Shown in pieces: positions 16,699 to 25,480 of a DNA stretch of 64,000 bases (position 1 is its first letter; every line of letters starts with the position of its first letter). Under the pieces are notes generated by a model. That model saw nothing but the letters and a program-made list of their open reading frames with translations, was not told where the DNA came from and made no database searches. Both the position numbers and the translations under genes were made by a program. The stretch spans positions 420,001 through 484,000 of the forward strand of contig NC_013520.1 of assembly GCF_000024945.1 (NCBI RefSeq), in the 5' to 3' direction. Source of the DNA: Veillonella parvula DSM 2008 (lineage in GTDB: Bacteria; Bacillota; Negativicutes; Veillonellales; Veillonellaceae).

Positions 16699-17949
16699 AT
16701 GGATAAGGCTAAGGAGGCCTTGTGGACAAAATCCTTTGTCCTTGATACTTTGATTAATTTCTTAGTATTTTTAATTTATTATTTATTAATTGTTATTATT
16801 GCGGTTGTAGCAAAAGATAATCTTCATGCTACGGCTAGTCAAGCGGGACTTGCTGTTGGTATATATATTATTGGCACCGTTGTAGCCCGTTTGTTGGCAG
16901 GACGGTTTATCAGTATTCTAGGGTGTCGCAAGATGCTTTATTTAGGGTTATTGATTTACTTGATTTCAACAGCTATGTATTTCTACACACCTAATTTACT
17001 AATGCTTGATAGTGTTCGTTTCTTAAATGGTTTTGCTTATGGTATTACATCTACTGCTACAAGTACTATCATAGCTGCTATTATTCCTACGTCACGCCGT
17101 GGGGAAGGGATTAACTATTATGGCTTATCTACCTCTCTCGCCGCTGCAGTAGGGCCATTCTTAGGTATCTTGATGCTTCATAGTCTTGGTTATGATTTTA
17201 TCATCGCATTCTGTGTTGCACTTATCATCTTCTGTGGTATTGGCTCAGTCATCATGAAATTTAATGAACCTAAACTTGGTATCGAATCTGAAGCACATAA
17301 GGGCATTAGAATCTCGGACTACATTGAACCTCGGATGAATTCAATCAGCCTTGTTTCTATTCTAGTCGGCTTTGCCTACTCTGGTGTTATTGGCTTTATG
17401 GCGGCTTACACAAAAGACCTAGATCTTATTATGGCGGGCACCTTCTTCTTTGTTGTATATGCTGTAGTTATTACTATAACAAGACCATTGCTTGGCATTG
17501 TTTTCGATATGAAAGGGGAAAACTTCGTTCTCTATCCTTGTTTTGTATCCTTAGCACTTGGTATTTTCTTATTATCCATCGCTCACTCCACATGGCTTGT
17601 GCTTTTATCGGCTGTGTTTGTTGGCCTTGGATATGGTACATTTATGTCCAACGGACAAGCTGTTACTGTTAAGATAGTACCTGTTCATCGTATTGGTGTT
17701 GCCACATCTACATACTTCATTGCCTTGGATATGGGGCTTGGCTTTGGCCCCTATATTTTAGGTGCCGTTAAAGAGGTTGTAGGTTATGCTAGTATGTTCC
17801 ATGTAACTGTTGTTGTTGCGCTCCTTGCGCTGGTTGCCTATTATTTATTATATGGCCGTTATGTGGGGACTGAGAGAGACCTCTCGTTGAAAGCTCGCGC
17901 TGAAGAAGAAGAAATTAGGAATCGCAAACATAATGGTAAGCTTGCGTAA
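16699..17949 (+). CDS. MFS transporter
   Basis: This 416-residue protein has twelve predicted membrane segments and the MFS loop 2-3 signature GRFISILGCRKMLYLG (about 73-88). A second-half equivalent is RPLLGIVFDMKGENFV, and GEGINYYGLSTSLAAAVGPFLG (split helix 5) resembles drug or metabolite exporters. A basic tail ends it. Nothing nearby indicates a substrate. GGAG precedes the ATG and a strong bidirectional terminator follows. Confidence 0.85.
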   Translation: MDKAKEALWTKSFVLDTLINFLVFLIYYLLIVIIAVVAKDNLHATASQAGLAVGIYIIGTVVARLLAGRFISILGCRKMLYLGLLIYLISTAMYFYTPNLLMLDSVRFLNGFAYGITSTATSTIIAAIIPTSRRGEGINYYGLSTSLAAAVGPFLGILMLHSLGYDFIIAFCVALIIFCGIGSVIMKFNEPKLGIESEAHKGIRISDYIEPRMNSISLVSILVGFAYSGVIGFMAAYTKDLDLIMAGTFFFVVYAVVITITRPLLGIVFDMKGENFVLYPCFVSLALGIFLLSIAHSTWLVLLSAVFVGLGYGTFMSNGQAVTVKIVPVHRIGVATSTYFIALDMGLGFGPYILGAVKEVVGYASMFHVTVVVALLALVAYYLLYGRYVGTERDLSLKARAEEEEIRNRKHNGKLA

Positions 17950-17958
17950 AATGTAAAA

Positions 17959-17999
17959 TAAAAGGACTATACGAGCCTAGGCTCGTATAGTCCTTTTTG
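17959..17999. terminator. Bidirectional terminator between the MFS gene and pepT
   Basis: AAAGGACTATACGAGCC at 17961-17977 is followed, after TA, by its perfect complement to 17996. T-runs flank it on both strands, so it can end the rightward MFS gene and the leftward pepT gene. Confidence 0.93.
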
Positions 18000-18027
18000 G
18001 TTATCTAGTACTGCTTTGCTAATATTA

Positions 18028-19251
18028 TTATTTTTCAATATTTACAATATTAACGATAACTTCAACAGCTTTTTTCATATCATCGATACATGCGAATTCA
18101 TGACGACCATGTAGATTTTCTACGCCTGTAAAAATATTTGGTGTAGGAATGCCCATGAAGGAGATTTTGGATCCATCTGTGCCACCGCGAATAGGATCAC
18201 AAATAGGTGTAATTCCAGCTTTTTTCATTGCTGCTTTGGCTACGTTTACGCATTCCATATTGTCTTTGATGATATCGTACATGTTATAGTATTGGTCTTT
18301 TACAGAGACCTCACATACTTCACGCCCATATATTTCATTCAATGTTTGACCTGCTTGTAAGAAGAATGCTTTTTTTGCTTCGAACAATTCCTTATTATGA
18401 TCGCGGATAATATAGTTCATTTTGCCGGTATCTACTTGTGTTTCCATGCTCATGAGCATAAAGAAACCTTGGCGACCACATGTGTGCTCAGGAACAGCTG
18501 CTCCTGGTAATAAAGCATCAAATTGCATAGCTAGTTTAGCACAGTTGATCATAATGCCTTTGGCAGTACCTGTGTGAACAGATACGCCTTTGAGGGTTAC
18601 TGTACCGCCAGCAGCGTTAAAGGTTTCATATTCGAGTTGGCCTAGGCTTTCACCATCGATAGTGTAAGCATAGTCTACAGGAAATTGTTTAACATCGAAG
18701 TGGTCAGCACCAGTACCGATTTCTTCATCTGGACCGAAAGCACACATGATTTTACCATGTTTAATTTCTGGGTGAGATACGAGATAGGCGAGGGCTTCCA
18801 TGATTTCACAGATGCCAGCCTTGTCATCACCACCAAGAAGTGTTAGACCATCGGTTACAACTAAGGACTTGCCAATGTAATTTTTTAGGTTAGGAAAATC
18901 TGTACGACGGGTGAAGATTTGATGTTCTTCGTTAAGGCAAATATCACTACCATCATAGTTTTCTACGATACGAGGCTTAATATTTTCTGCGTTATAATCA
19001 GCTGTATCCATATGGGCAATGAAGCCGATGGAAGGGGTTTTCTCATCAGTATTAGCATGTAATGTGCCGATGACAAAACCATTTTCACGATTATAAATAA
19101 CCTCATCTAATCCTATTGCTTTTAAATCGGGGACGAGCACATTCGTAGCAAAGTCTACTTGAGTTTGAGTACTAGGAATGGTTGTACTTTCCTCATTAGA
19201 CCGTGTATTTATGCTCGTATAGCGTACAAAACGTTCGACCATTGATTCCAT
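18028..19251 (-). CDS. pepT: Peptidase T (tripeptide aminopeptidase)
   Basis: This 407-residue M20-family zinc peptidase starts MESMVERFVRYTSINTRSNE, typical of PepT. Visible metal and catalytic motifs are GFIAHMDTADYN (His and Asp), LLGGDDKAGICEI (bridging Asp), FGPDEEIGTGADHFD (Glu-Glu) and IRGGTDGSKISFMG. It removes the N-terminal residue from tripeptides in the cytoplasm. It diverges from an OPT-family oligopeptide transporter gene 246 bases away, which fits peptide use. GAGGAGG precedes the ATG. Confidence 0.95.
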   Translation of the reverse strand: MESMVERFVRYTSINTRSNEESTTIPSTQTQVDFATNVLVPDLKAIGLDEVIYNRENGFVIGTLHANTDEKTPSIGFIAHMDTADYNAENIKPRIVENYDGSDICLNEEHQIFTRRTDFPNLKNYIGKSLVVTDGLTLLGGDDKAGICEIMEALAYLVSHPEIKHGKIMCAFGPDEEIGTGADHFDVKQFPVDYAYTIDGESLGQLEYETFNAAGGTVTLKGVSVHTGTAKGIMINCAKLAMQFDALLPGAAVPEHTCGRQGFFMLMSMETQVDTGKMNYIIRDHNKELFEAKKAFFLQAGQTLNEIYGREVCEVSVKDQYYNMYDIIKDNMECVNVAKAAMKKAGITPICDPIRGGTDGSKISFMGIPTPNIFTGVENLHGRHEFACIDDMKKAVEVIVNIVNIEK

Positions 19252-19497
19252 AATGAGCCTCCTCGTAAGTAAACATACGTGTTATACAGGGCAGTATACG
19301 ATACCGTTACATAATAGAGATTCTTAATATACTTTCATTGTAGAACAGGGACGCCAAAAATGCAAAATAATTATTTATAGGGGGTGTATTGTTTTATTCG
19401 CATAGTGCATAGAAAACCATTGAACCATGTGTAGTACCGTGTTAGTATAAAGGTGAATAGTTATACGTTTGTACTTTTTCTGTGAGGAGGTTTTACT

Positions 19498-21435
19498 ATG
19501 TCGGACGAGGTTCGTTCCATTCCACCCATAGAACCGGTGTTAGATCCTAAGAAAGATTACGTAGAGATTAACTCATATGTAGTCTTCTGGGGCTTGTTCT
19601 ATGCGGCAGTTTTCACACTGGCTGTTGGCTATTTATGTTTGAAAATCGGTCAAACAGTAGATGCTTTTGCGCCAGTATCTGTACTTGCTATGGGTACAGC
19701 AGTTATTTTAAAGCGGCAAAATGCTTTTGCCGAAACGGTACACATTCAAGCTATCGCTAGTTCTAGTACGAACACATTAGCAGGGGCTATGTTCTTCTTG
19801 CCAGCTCTTTACATCTGGAATGTAACAGATGTATCATTTGTACAAATGGCGATTCCTATCATTCTTGGCGGCGTTTTAGGTGTTTTATTATGCGTTATGT
19901 TCCGTCGCTATTTCGTTGAGGAAATGCACTATGTGTATCCGTTTCCAAGTGGTCGTGCTGCAGCGGAAGTATTGATGAGTAATGAGGGGAGCAAAGCAAA
20001 ACTTATGCTTGGCTCTGGTTTAATTGCTCTCGTGTATGACTTTATTCTTAATAGTTTGGGGTGGTGGCAAGAGGTTATTCGCACTGCTACCTTTAAGTGG
20101 GGGGCAGCCCTTGCAGATCAAACTAAGCTAACTGCAGCGGTAGATACTGATGCAGCATTGCTTGGCCTTGGTTATTTCACGGGCCTTCGCTATGCGGCTA
20201 TCATTGCAGCCGGTTCTTTCTTCTCTTGGTTTGTATGTATTCCGATTGTGTACTATTTAGCACCTGAACATATTATGCAAATTGGCGGTCATGCAGTTCC
20301 ATTGGGCGAGGCCCCAATTCGCAAGGTATTCCTCGATTATGTTCGTCATATTGGTATCGGCATGCTCGCTATGGCAGGCATTATTGGTTTAATTACAATG
20401 TCTAAAGTGGTAGCAAATGTTGTTAAAAATGCAGTGCTTGATATCTTTAGTTCTAAAACTGTAGATGTTAATTTGCTTCGTACACAACGTGATGTACCTA
20501 CATCTTGGATTGGTGCTGGCATCTTGTTATGTACAGTTTTATTTGCAGCATATTTCCATTTTATGTATGCTGAAAGCTTCGGACAAACAATTGTAGTATT
20601 CTTAATTGTTCTTATTATGTCATTCCTATTATCTGTAGTGGGGATTAGCTCCATCGCTTATACAGGTACAGAACCAGTTTCAGGTATGACAATCTTTATG
20701 ATTATTATCTCCGCTGTATGCTTAACCGCAGCAGGTATGACTGGTAAGGTCGGTATGATTGCAGTCCTCATGATGGCATCCTTTATTGGTACTACTATTG
20801 GGATGGCTGGTAACTTTATGTCTGAACTTAAGGTGGCACATATGACAGGTGCTACACCTAAGAAAATGGAACAATGGCAAATCGTTGGTACTATTCTTTG
20901 TGCCGTACTTTCTGTAGGTGTTATGATTCTTTTAAACGATGCTTATGGATTTGTAGGAGATCATGCATTAAATGCACCTCAAGCGAATGCTATGGCCGCA
21001 ATCATTGAGCCAATGATGACTGGTGGTAGTGCTCAATGGCCTCTTTACATGGCTGGTGCATTATTTGCAATTATCTTGTGGATGGTAAGAGTTCCGCCGT
21101 TGGCATTTGCCTTGGGCACATACTTGCCAATGGAAATTAATACACCATTACTTATCGGAGGTTTGATTGCGTATCTTGTACAAAATAGTACAAAAGACAA
21201 AGAATTGGCAGATCTTCGCTTCTCCAAAGGTAGTACAATTGCCTCTGGTCTCGTAGCCGGTGGTGCTATTGGATCCTTGTTCAGTGCGGTACTTCGCATT
21301 GTAGGTGTTGATGTATTTGCTCAAGCCTGGGTAGAAACACCTGAAGCGACATACCTCAGTATCGTAATGTATTTATTACTCTGTACGTTCTTGTACAAGG
21401 TAGCTATGTATATAAAAGCTAAACATGCTAAATAA
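19498..21435 (+). CDS. OPT-family oligopeptide transporter
   Basis: This 645-residue protein has about 14-16 membrane segments. Family features visible are an early FWGLFYAAVFTLAVGYLCLKIGQT segment, YVYPFPSGRAAAEVLMS (about 141-157) and SEL-VAHMTGATPKKMEQWQ (about 442-460). The C-terminal half has RVPPLAFALGTYLPMEINTPLLIGG. OPT proteins import oligopeptides or metal chelates. Divergent pepT suggests peptides. GAGGAGG precedes the ATG; it is a single-gene unit closed by a terminator. Confidence 0.9.
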   Translation: MSDEVRSIPPIEPVLDPKKDYVEINSYVVFWGLFYAAVFTLAVGYLCLKIGQTVDAFAPVSVLAMGTAVILKRQNAFAETVHIQAIASSSTNTLAGAMFFLPALYIWNVTDVSFVQMAIPIILGGVLGVLLCVMFRRYFVEEMHYVYPFPSGRAAAEVLMSNEGSKAKLMLGSGLIALVYDFILNSLGWWQEVIRTATFKWGAALADQTKLTAAVDTDAALLGLGYFTGLRYAAIIAAGSFFSWFVCIPIVYYLAPEHIMQIGGHAVPLGEAPIRKVFLDYVRHIGIGMLAMAGIIGLITMSKVVANVVKNAVLDIFSSKTVDVNLLRTQRDVPTSWIGAGILLCTVLFAAYFHFMYAESFGQTIVVFLIVLIMSFLLSVVGISSIAYTGTEPVSGMTIFMIIISAVCLTAAGMTGKVGMIAVLMMASFIGTTIGMAGNFMSELKVAHMTGATPKKMEQWQIVGTILCAVLSVGVMILLNDAYGFVGDHALNAPQANAMAAIIEPMMTGGSAQWPLYMAGALFAIILWMVRVPPLAFALGTYLPMEINTPLLIGGLIAYLVQNSTKDKELADLRFSKGSTIASGLVAGGAIGSLFSAVLRIVGVDVFAQAWVETPEATYLSIVMYLLLCTFLYKVAMYIKAKHAK

Positions 21436-21512
21436 ATTACATACTATATATCCTAAATGAATTGAATAGCTTATTTATTCTATAAATAACCAGGAATCCT
21501 CCATTTTGGGGA

Positions 21513-21563
21513 TGACCGCCTTTATCAAGTTTCATCTATGCTTGGTAAAGGCGGTCTTTTTAT
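21513..21563 (+). terminator. Terminator after the OPT gene
   Basis: GACCGCCTTTATCAAG at 21514-21529 pairs with CTTGGTAAAGGCGGTC at 21541-21556, followed by TTTTTAT. Confidence 0.92.
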
Positions 21564-21581
21564 ATACTTAGGAATGTTATT

Positions 21582-21656
21582 TTCGATATAGCTAAAAACT
21601 ATATCAATTCAATACCTATTGGTATAGTTGGATTTGTTGACCCTTACTATATCGAA
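21582..21656. promoter_or_regulatory. Repeated CTATATCGAA-type sites around the binding-protein promoter
   Basis: TTCGATATAG (21582-21591) faces CTATATCAA (21599-21607), and its exact complement CTATATCGAA (21647-21656) lies between the -35 and -10 boxes of the next promoter. Three copies of one motif, one inside the promoter, suggest a repressor binding region. The regulator is unknown. Confidence 0.5.
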
Positions 21657-21665
21657 TGTTATCAT
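21637..21665 (+). promoter_or_regulatory. Promoter of the amino-acid-binding lipoprotein gene
   Basis: TTGACC and TATCAT are separated by exactly 17 bases. The transcript would start near 21672 with a leader of about 115 bases. Confidence 0.6.
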
Positions 21666-21673
21666 AAAACTAT

Positions 21674-21699
21674 AATACCTTTAGAGGTATTATTTTTAT
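21674..21699 (+). terminator. Promoter-proximal hairpin with T-tract, possible attenuator
   Basis: AATACCT/AGGTATT with a four-base loop, followed by ATTTTTATT, lies right at the start of the transcript predicted from the promoter above. It could end transcription early. The stem has only 7 bp. Confidence 0.4.
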
Positions 21700-21786
21700 T
21701 ATGCTCATAAGTGTAAGTATAAATATATTAGTTGATTAAGAAGAACTCTGTTTCTAGATAGAACGGAGAGAAGTAAGGGTAATAAT

Positions 21787-22572
21787 ATGAAATTTAAGAA
21801 AATAGCAGCTCTATTAGGGGCTTTCACCATTGCTAGTAGTTTATTAATCGCAGGCTGTGGTAAGGAGGGGAATAGTCAGAAGGCATGGCGCGTAGGTACT
21901 GATGCGACCTATGCACCATTTGGTTTTAAAGACAAAGATAGTGGTAAATTAGCTGGATTTGATATTGATATTATCAATGCGATTGCAAACGAAGAGGGCA
22001 TAGAAGCAGATATTCAAAATCTAAACTTTGATGCGCTTTTACCAGCATTACAAAGTAATACCATCGACATCGCTATTTCGGATATGACTATTTCTGAAGA
22101 ACGAGCAAAATCCGTTGATTTTAGTAAACCGTACTATATTGCAGGTAATGGTCTCGTTGTGAACATTGATAACACCAATATTAATAGTTTTAAGGATTTA
22201 GAAGGTAAGCGCATTGGTGTATCCATCGGCTCTACTGGCGCAGAGATTGCCAGCAAGATTCCCAATGCCGATGTACGCCAGTTTAATATTATCGTTGATG
22301 CTTTCTTAGAACTACAAAATAAAGGCGTTGATGTAGTTATCAACGATACACCAGTAAACGAATATTATGTTAATGGTAAGGGCAAAGGTATCGCAAAGGT
22401 TACTGGAGAGGACTATGATGCGGCACCACTAGGTATTGCTGTGAAAAAAGGCAATACAGAGTTGCTTAACAAAATTAATGATGGTTTGGCTAAGATCAAA
22501 GCAAATGGTAAATACGCAGAAATTTATAAGAAATGGTTTGGTAAGGAGCCTCCAGCAGAGGTATTAAAATAG
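21787..22572 (+). CDS. Amino-acid-binding lipoprotein of an ABC transporter (SBP family 3)
   Basis: This 261-residue protein has a lipoprotein signal with lipobox LIAGC (Cys at about residue 23). The mature domain fits the GlnH/FliY family: WRVGTDATYAPFGFKD, LAGFDIDIINAIA, LNFDALLPALQSNTIDIAISDMT and ERAKSVDFSKPYY, ending AEIYKKWFG. It captures an amino acid outside the cytoplasmic membrane. No permease or ATPase gene is adjacent, so it must work with a transporter encoded elsewhere. The next gene is a homocysteine methyltransferase, which makes methionine-related ligands possible. Confidence 0.9.
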   Translation: MKFKKIAALLGAFTIASSLLIAGCGKEGNSQKAWRVGTDATYAPFGFKDKDSGKLAGFDIDIINAIANEEGIEADIQNLNFDALLPALQSNTIDIAISDMTISEERAKSVDFSKPYYIAGNGLVVNIDNTNINSFKDLEGKRIGVSIGSTGAEIASKIPNADVRQFNIIVDAFLELQNKGVDVVINDTPVNEYYVNGKGKGIAKVTGEDYDAAPLGIAVKKGNTELLNKINDGLAKIKANGKYAEIYKKWFGKEPPAEVLK

Positions 22573-22649
22573 TTTGTAGATAGTACCAGAATGTATTATT
22601 TGATATAATATGCTAGGTAAGCCTCGTGTTATATGAGGGTATGTATAGA

Positions 22650-23675
22650 ATGGGTGATATGATGGCTAAACGAAGTGCATTTTTAGATATTATTAAGGAA
22701 AAGGACGCCCTCGTCTTAGATGGAGCTTTAGGGACCGAATTAGAGCGTTATGGCTGTGATATTCAACATAAGTTGTGGTCTGCTAAAGTTCTCATGGATC
22801 AGCCAGATATCATTAAGAAAATACATATTTCTTATTTAGCTGCGGGTGCCGATATCATTCAAAGCTCTGGCTATCAAGCGACAGTAGCAGGCTTTAAAGG
22901 TTTAGGTTATGGCACGGAAGAAGCGATAGAGCTCGTTAAACTATCTGTTCGTTTAGCCGTGCAAGCTCGTAATGAGTTTTTAGAAGCAAAGGCGAGTGGA
23001 GCGCTTACATTGCGTGGTATTAAACTTGGTGAAGAGACTCCTGAGGGGGTTAAATATTTTTCTGAAGGTGCTTTACCTAAACCGTTGGTGGCAGCCTCTG
23101 TAGGTCCTTATGGCGCTTTTTTGGCGGATGGTTCTGAATACCGTGGGTATCCTGATGTACAAACAGAATATCTAGAGGTATTCCATATTCCTCGATTAGC
23201 GTTATTCTGTGAAGAAAATCCAGATATATTATCCTTTGAAACCATACCGTCTTATGCTGAAGCGATCGCTATTGCGAGAGCTATGTCTGATCCGTTTACA
23301 TCCAAAGGTATTCCTGCATGGATTGCTTTTTCCTGTAAAGATGGGCACCATGTTTCTAGTGGCGAAACCATTATTAAATGTGCACAAATGATTGATAAGG
23401 TACATCCTATTACAGGGATTGGCATTAATTGTACCAAACCGGAATATGTAGAATCATTGATAAAAGATATTCGTACTGTTACAGATAAACCGATTGCTGT
23501 ATATCCTAATCTTGGTGAAAGCTATGATAGTAAAACTAAAACTTGGTATGGCGATGCTGCATCATTTGTAGACTACGTTGAGGTATGGCGAAAAGCTGGA
23601 GCTGAAATCATTGGTGGCTGTTGTAGAACAACACCTGAAATTATCGGTGATATTGCAAAGAAAATTCACAACTAA
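22650..23675 (+). CDS. mmuM: Homocysteine S-methyltransferase
   Basis: Reading from ATG 22650 gives a protein of about 341 residues of the MmuM type: ALVLDGALGTELERYG near the N-terminus, GADIIQSSGYQAT, then the zinc ligands GINCTKPE and GGCCRTTPE in the C-terminal third. It uses S-methylmethionine (or SAM) to methylate homocysteine to methionine. The start is uncertain: GAGGG at 22635-22639 fits ATG 22650, but ATG 22659 or 22662 (MAKRSAF) and GTG 22626 are alternatives. A terminator follows. Confidence 0.9.
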   Translation: MGDMMAKRSAFLDIIKEKDALVLDGALGTELERYGCDIQHKLWSAKVLMDQPDIIKKIHISYLAAGADIIQSSGYQATVAGFKGLGYGTEEAIELVKLSVRLAVQARNEFLEAKASGALTLRGIKLGEETPEGVKYFSEGALPKPLVAASVGPYGAFLADGSEYRGYPDVQTEYLEVFHIPRLALFCEENPDILSFETIPSYAEAIAIARAMSDPFTSKGIPAWIAFSCKDGHHVSSGETIIKCAQMIDKVHPITGIGINCTKPEYVESLIKDIRTVTDKPIAVYPNLGESYDSKTKTWYGDAASFVDYVEVWRKAGAEIIGGCCRTTPEIIGDIAKKIHN

Positions 23676-23688
23676 TATAGTGTGATAT

Positions 23689-23727
23689 ACAAAAAGCTAT
23701 TCGAGTATAATTCGAATAGCTTTTTCT
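23689..23727 (+). terminator. Terminator after mmuM
   Basis: AAAAAGCTATTCGA pairs with TTCGAATAGCTTTTT, followed by CTTTA. Confidence 0.88.
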
Positions 23728-23737
23728 TTATATGCAA

Positions 23738-23768
23738 ATAAAAAAGCAGTGCGAAAGCACTGCTTTTA
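23738..23768 (-). terminator. Terminator of tRNA-Ser
   Basis: On the minus strand AAAAGCAGTGC, a TTTC loop and GCACTGCTTTT are followed by more T residues, just past the tRNA 3' end. Confidence 0.88.
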
Positions 23769-23771
23769 CTA

Positions 23772-23862
23772 TGGCGGAGAGACAGGGATTTGAACCCTGG
23801 GTACGGGATAACCGCACACATGATTTCCAATCATGCTCCTTCAGCCGCTCGGACACCTCTCC
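23772..23862 (-). tRNA. tRNA-Ser (anticodon GGA)
   Basis: The minus strand reads GGAGAGGTGTCCGAG with a 7-bp acceptor stem, an anticodon stem CATGA/TCATG around TTGGAAA (anticodon GGA), and a long class II variable arm. A T-arm with GGTTCAAATCC follows, then the encoded 3' GCCA. The long arm and GGA anticodon fix it as tRNA-Ser. Confidence 0.96.
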
Positions 23863-24043
23863 ATGTATTCTGTTGTGTAACAGGTACTTGTATAGTATAT
23901 GAAAAAGTTAGATTTATGTCAAGCAAAAAAATAGTAGAATTATTGCATATTTACAAGGCTTTTAAAATATAGTATTTGATCTCAATAAATGGATATAAAC
24001 CAAAAATCATAGCTTGGTTTTAGGCGTATAAAATGTGGTATAT

Positions 24044-24076
24044 AAAAAGAAAAGCCGCCTAAATAGGCGGCTCTTG
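24044..24076 (-). terminator. Terminator of the flavodiiron protein gene
   Basis: AGCCGCCT (24053-24060) pairs with AGGCGGCT (24065-24072); on the minus strand TTTTCTTTTT follows the stem. Confidence 0.85.
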
Positions 24077-24078
24077 TA

Positions 24079-25314
24079 TTAGAATACGTCTTTAATTTCA
24101 GCAGCTTCAATGGACGCTTTGATATCGTCTGCCATTTTTTCAATTAATGGAAGATCTTCTTCTTTCAAAGAGGATTTGATATCTAGTGGTTCGGAAACGA
24201 TTTCAATGTCTTTGAAATCATTTTCGAAATGGGAAACCATTGTTTTCATCGCAGCGGAAGCCCAAGAGTGGTTACCGATGATGGATACTTTATGGTTTTG
24301 GAAGTTAAGGGCTTTTAATTCATGGATAAAGTTTTCCATAGTAAGGTATAGATTCAAGTTATATGTAGGTGCGATAGTTACCAAGTTAGTATATTTCCAA
24401 GCATCGGAGATGATGTAGGAAGCATTAGTTTTGGAAACATCGTAAATTTTGATATCTGTAACGCCACGTTTGGAGAGTTGTTTAGCCAATTGTTGAGCAA
24501 TAGCACGAGTATTGCCGTACATGGAACCAAAAGCGATAACAACACCTTTTTGTTCGGCTGTATAGCTGGACCAATGTAAGTATTTGTGCGTGATATATTG
24601 GATAGATTCAGGGGTGCGCCAGATTGGACCATGAAGTGGAGCAATGCGTTTGATATCAAGGCTAGAAATTTTGCGAAGCGCATTTTGTACTTGTGGTCCG
24701 TATTTACCAACGATATTTGTATAGTAACGGCGAGCTTCTTCTTCGTATGTAGCTACGAAATCGGTTTGGTCAGCAAAGATATTACCATTAACTGTACCGA
24801 ATGTACCAAAAGCATCTGCAGAGAACAATGTGCCTGTAGATTTTTCGTATGTACAAGTTACTTCAGGCCAGTGAACCATAGGCATAGTGTAAGAAACCAA
24901 AGTATGTTTACCTAAACAGATTTCATCGCCTTCTTTAATTTGATGGTATTGTTCTGGTTTTGGAGTGTTATAGAATTGCTCAAACATGCGGAATGTTGTA
25001 GCATTACCTACCATTTTACAATTTGGATACCGTTCCAATGTTTCCAATAATGTTTGGCAATGATCAGGCTCCATATGGTTTACGACGATGTAATCGAGTT
25101 CACGACCATTTAAGAGGTGAGTCAAGTTGTCGAAGTACTCTTCACGAATTTCAGCATCTACAGAGTCTACCACACAAGTCTTTTCATCGTCGATGAAATA
25201 GCTGTTATAGCTAACACCATTTGGAATAGGAAATAAGTTTTCGAAACGTTCTGTTGTCCAGTCATTACTACCAATCCAGTAGATATTATGAGTCATTTTC
25301 TGAGCACAATGCAT
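24079..25314 (-). CDS. Flavodiiron protein (FprA-type O2/NO reductase)
   Basis: This 411-residue protein has an N-terminal metallo-beta-lactamase-like domain with the diiron motif NHMEPDHC (H-x-E-x-D-H, about residues 80-87). Further ligands are in MPMVHWPE and LHGPIWR. A C-terminal flavodoxin domain follows, with the FMN loop GSMYGNTRAIA at about 264-274. There is no rubredoxin domain. FprA-type enzymes reduce oxygen to water (or NO to N2O) and protect anaerobes. AAAGGA lies eight bases before the ATG. It is a single-gene unit. Confidence 0.94.
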   Translation of the reverse strand: MHCAQKMTHNIYWIGSNDWTTERFENLFPIPNGVSYNSYFIDDEKTCVVDSVDAEIREEYFDNLTHLLNGRELDYIVVNHMEPDHCQTLLETLERYPNCKMVGNATTFRMFEQFYNTPKPEQYHQIKEGDEICLGKHTLVSYTMPMVHWPEVTCTYEKSTGTLFSADAFGTFGTVNGNIFADQTDFVATYEEEARRYYTNIVGKYGPQVQNALRKISSLDIKRIAPLHGPIWRTPESIQYITHKYLHWSSYTAEQKGVVIAFGSMYGNTRAIAQQLAKQLSKRGVTDIKIYDVSKTNASYIISDAWKYTNLVTIAPTYNLNLYLTMENFIHELKALNFQNHKVSIIGNHSWASAAMKTMVSHFENDFKDIEIVSEPLDIKSSLKEEDLPLIEKMADDIKASIEAAEIKDVF

Positions 25315-25427
25315 AATAAAATCCTTTCTTAACCCACACTAGGTATGTTATAGCTTTACATGAGAACTCATGTTTGTAAATATAGTATCAATTTATAATA
25401 CTAATATTTTCGAAAAAAATCAATATT

Positions 25428-25458
25428 GAAAAAGCCTACTTGAAGAAGTAGGCTTTCA
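25428..25458 (-). terminator. Terminator of purL
   Basis: AAGCCTACTT and AAGTAGGCTT form a stem with a short loop; on the minus strand it is followed by TTTTTC. Confidence 0.85.
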
Positions 25459-25480
25459 CAAGAAAGTTCATAGTAATCAA

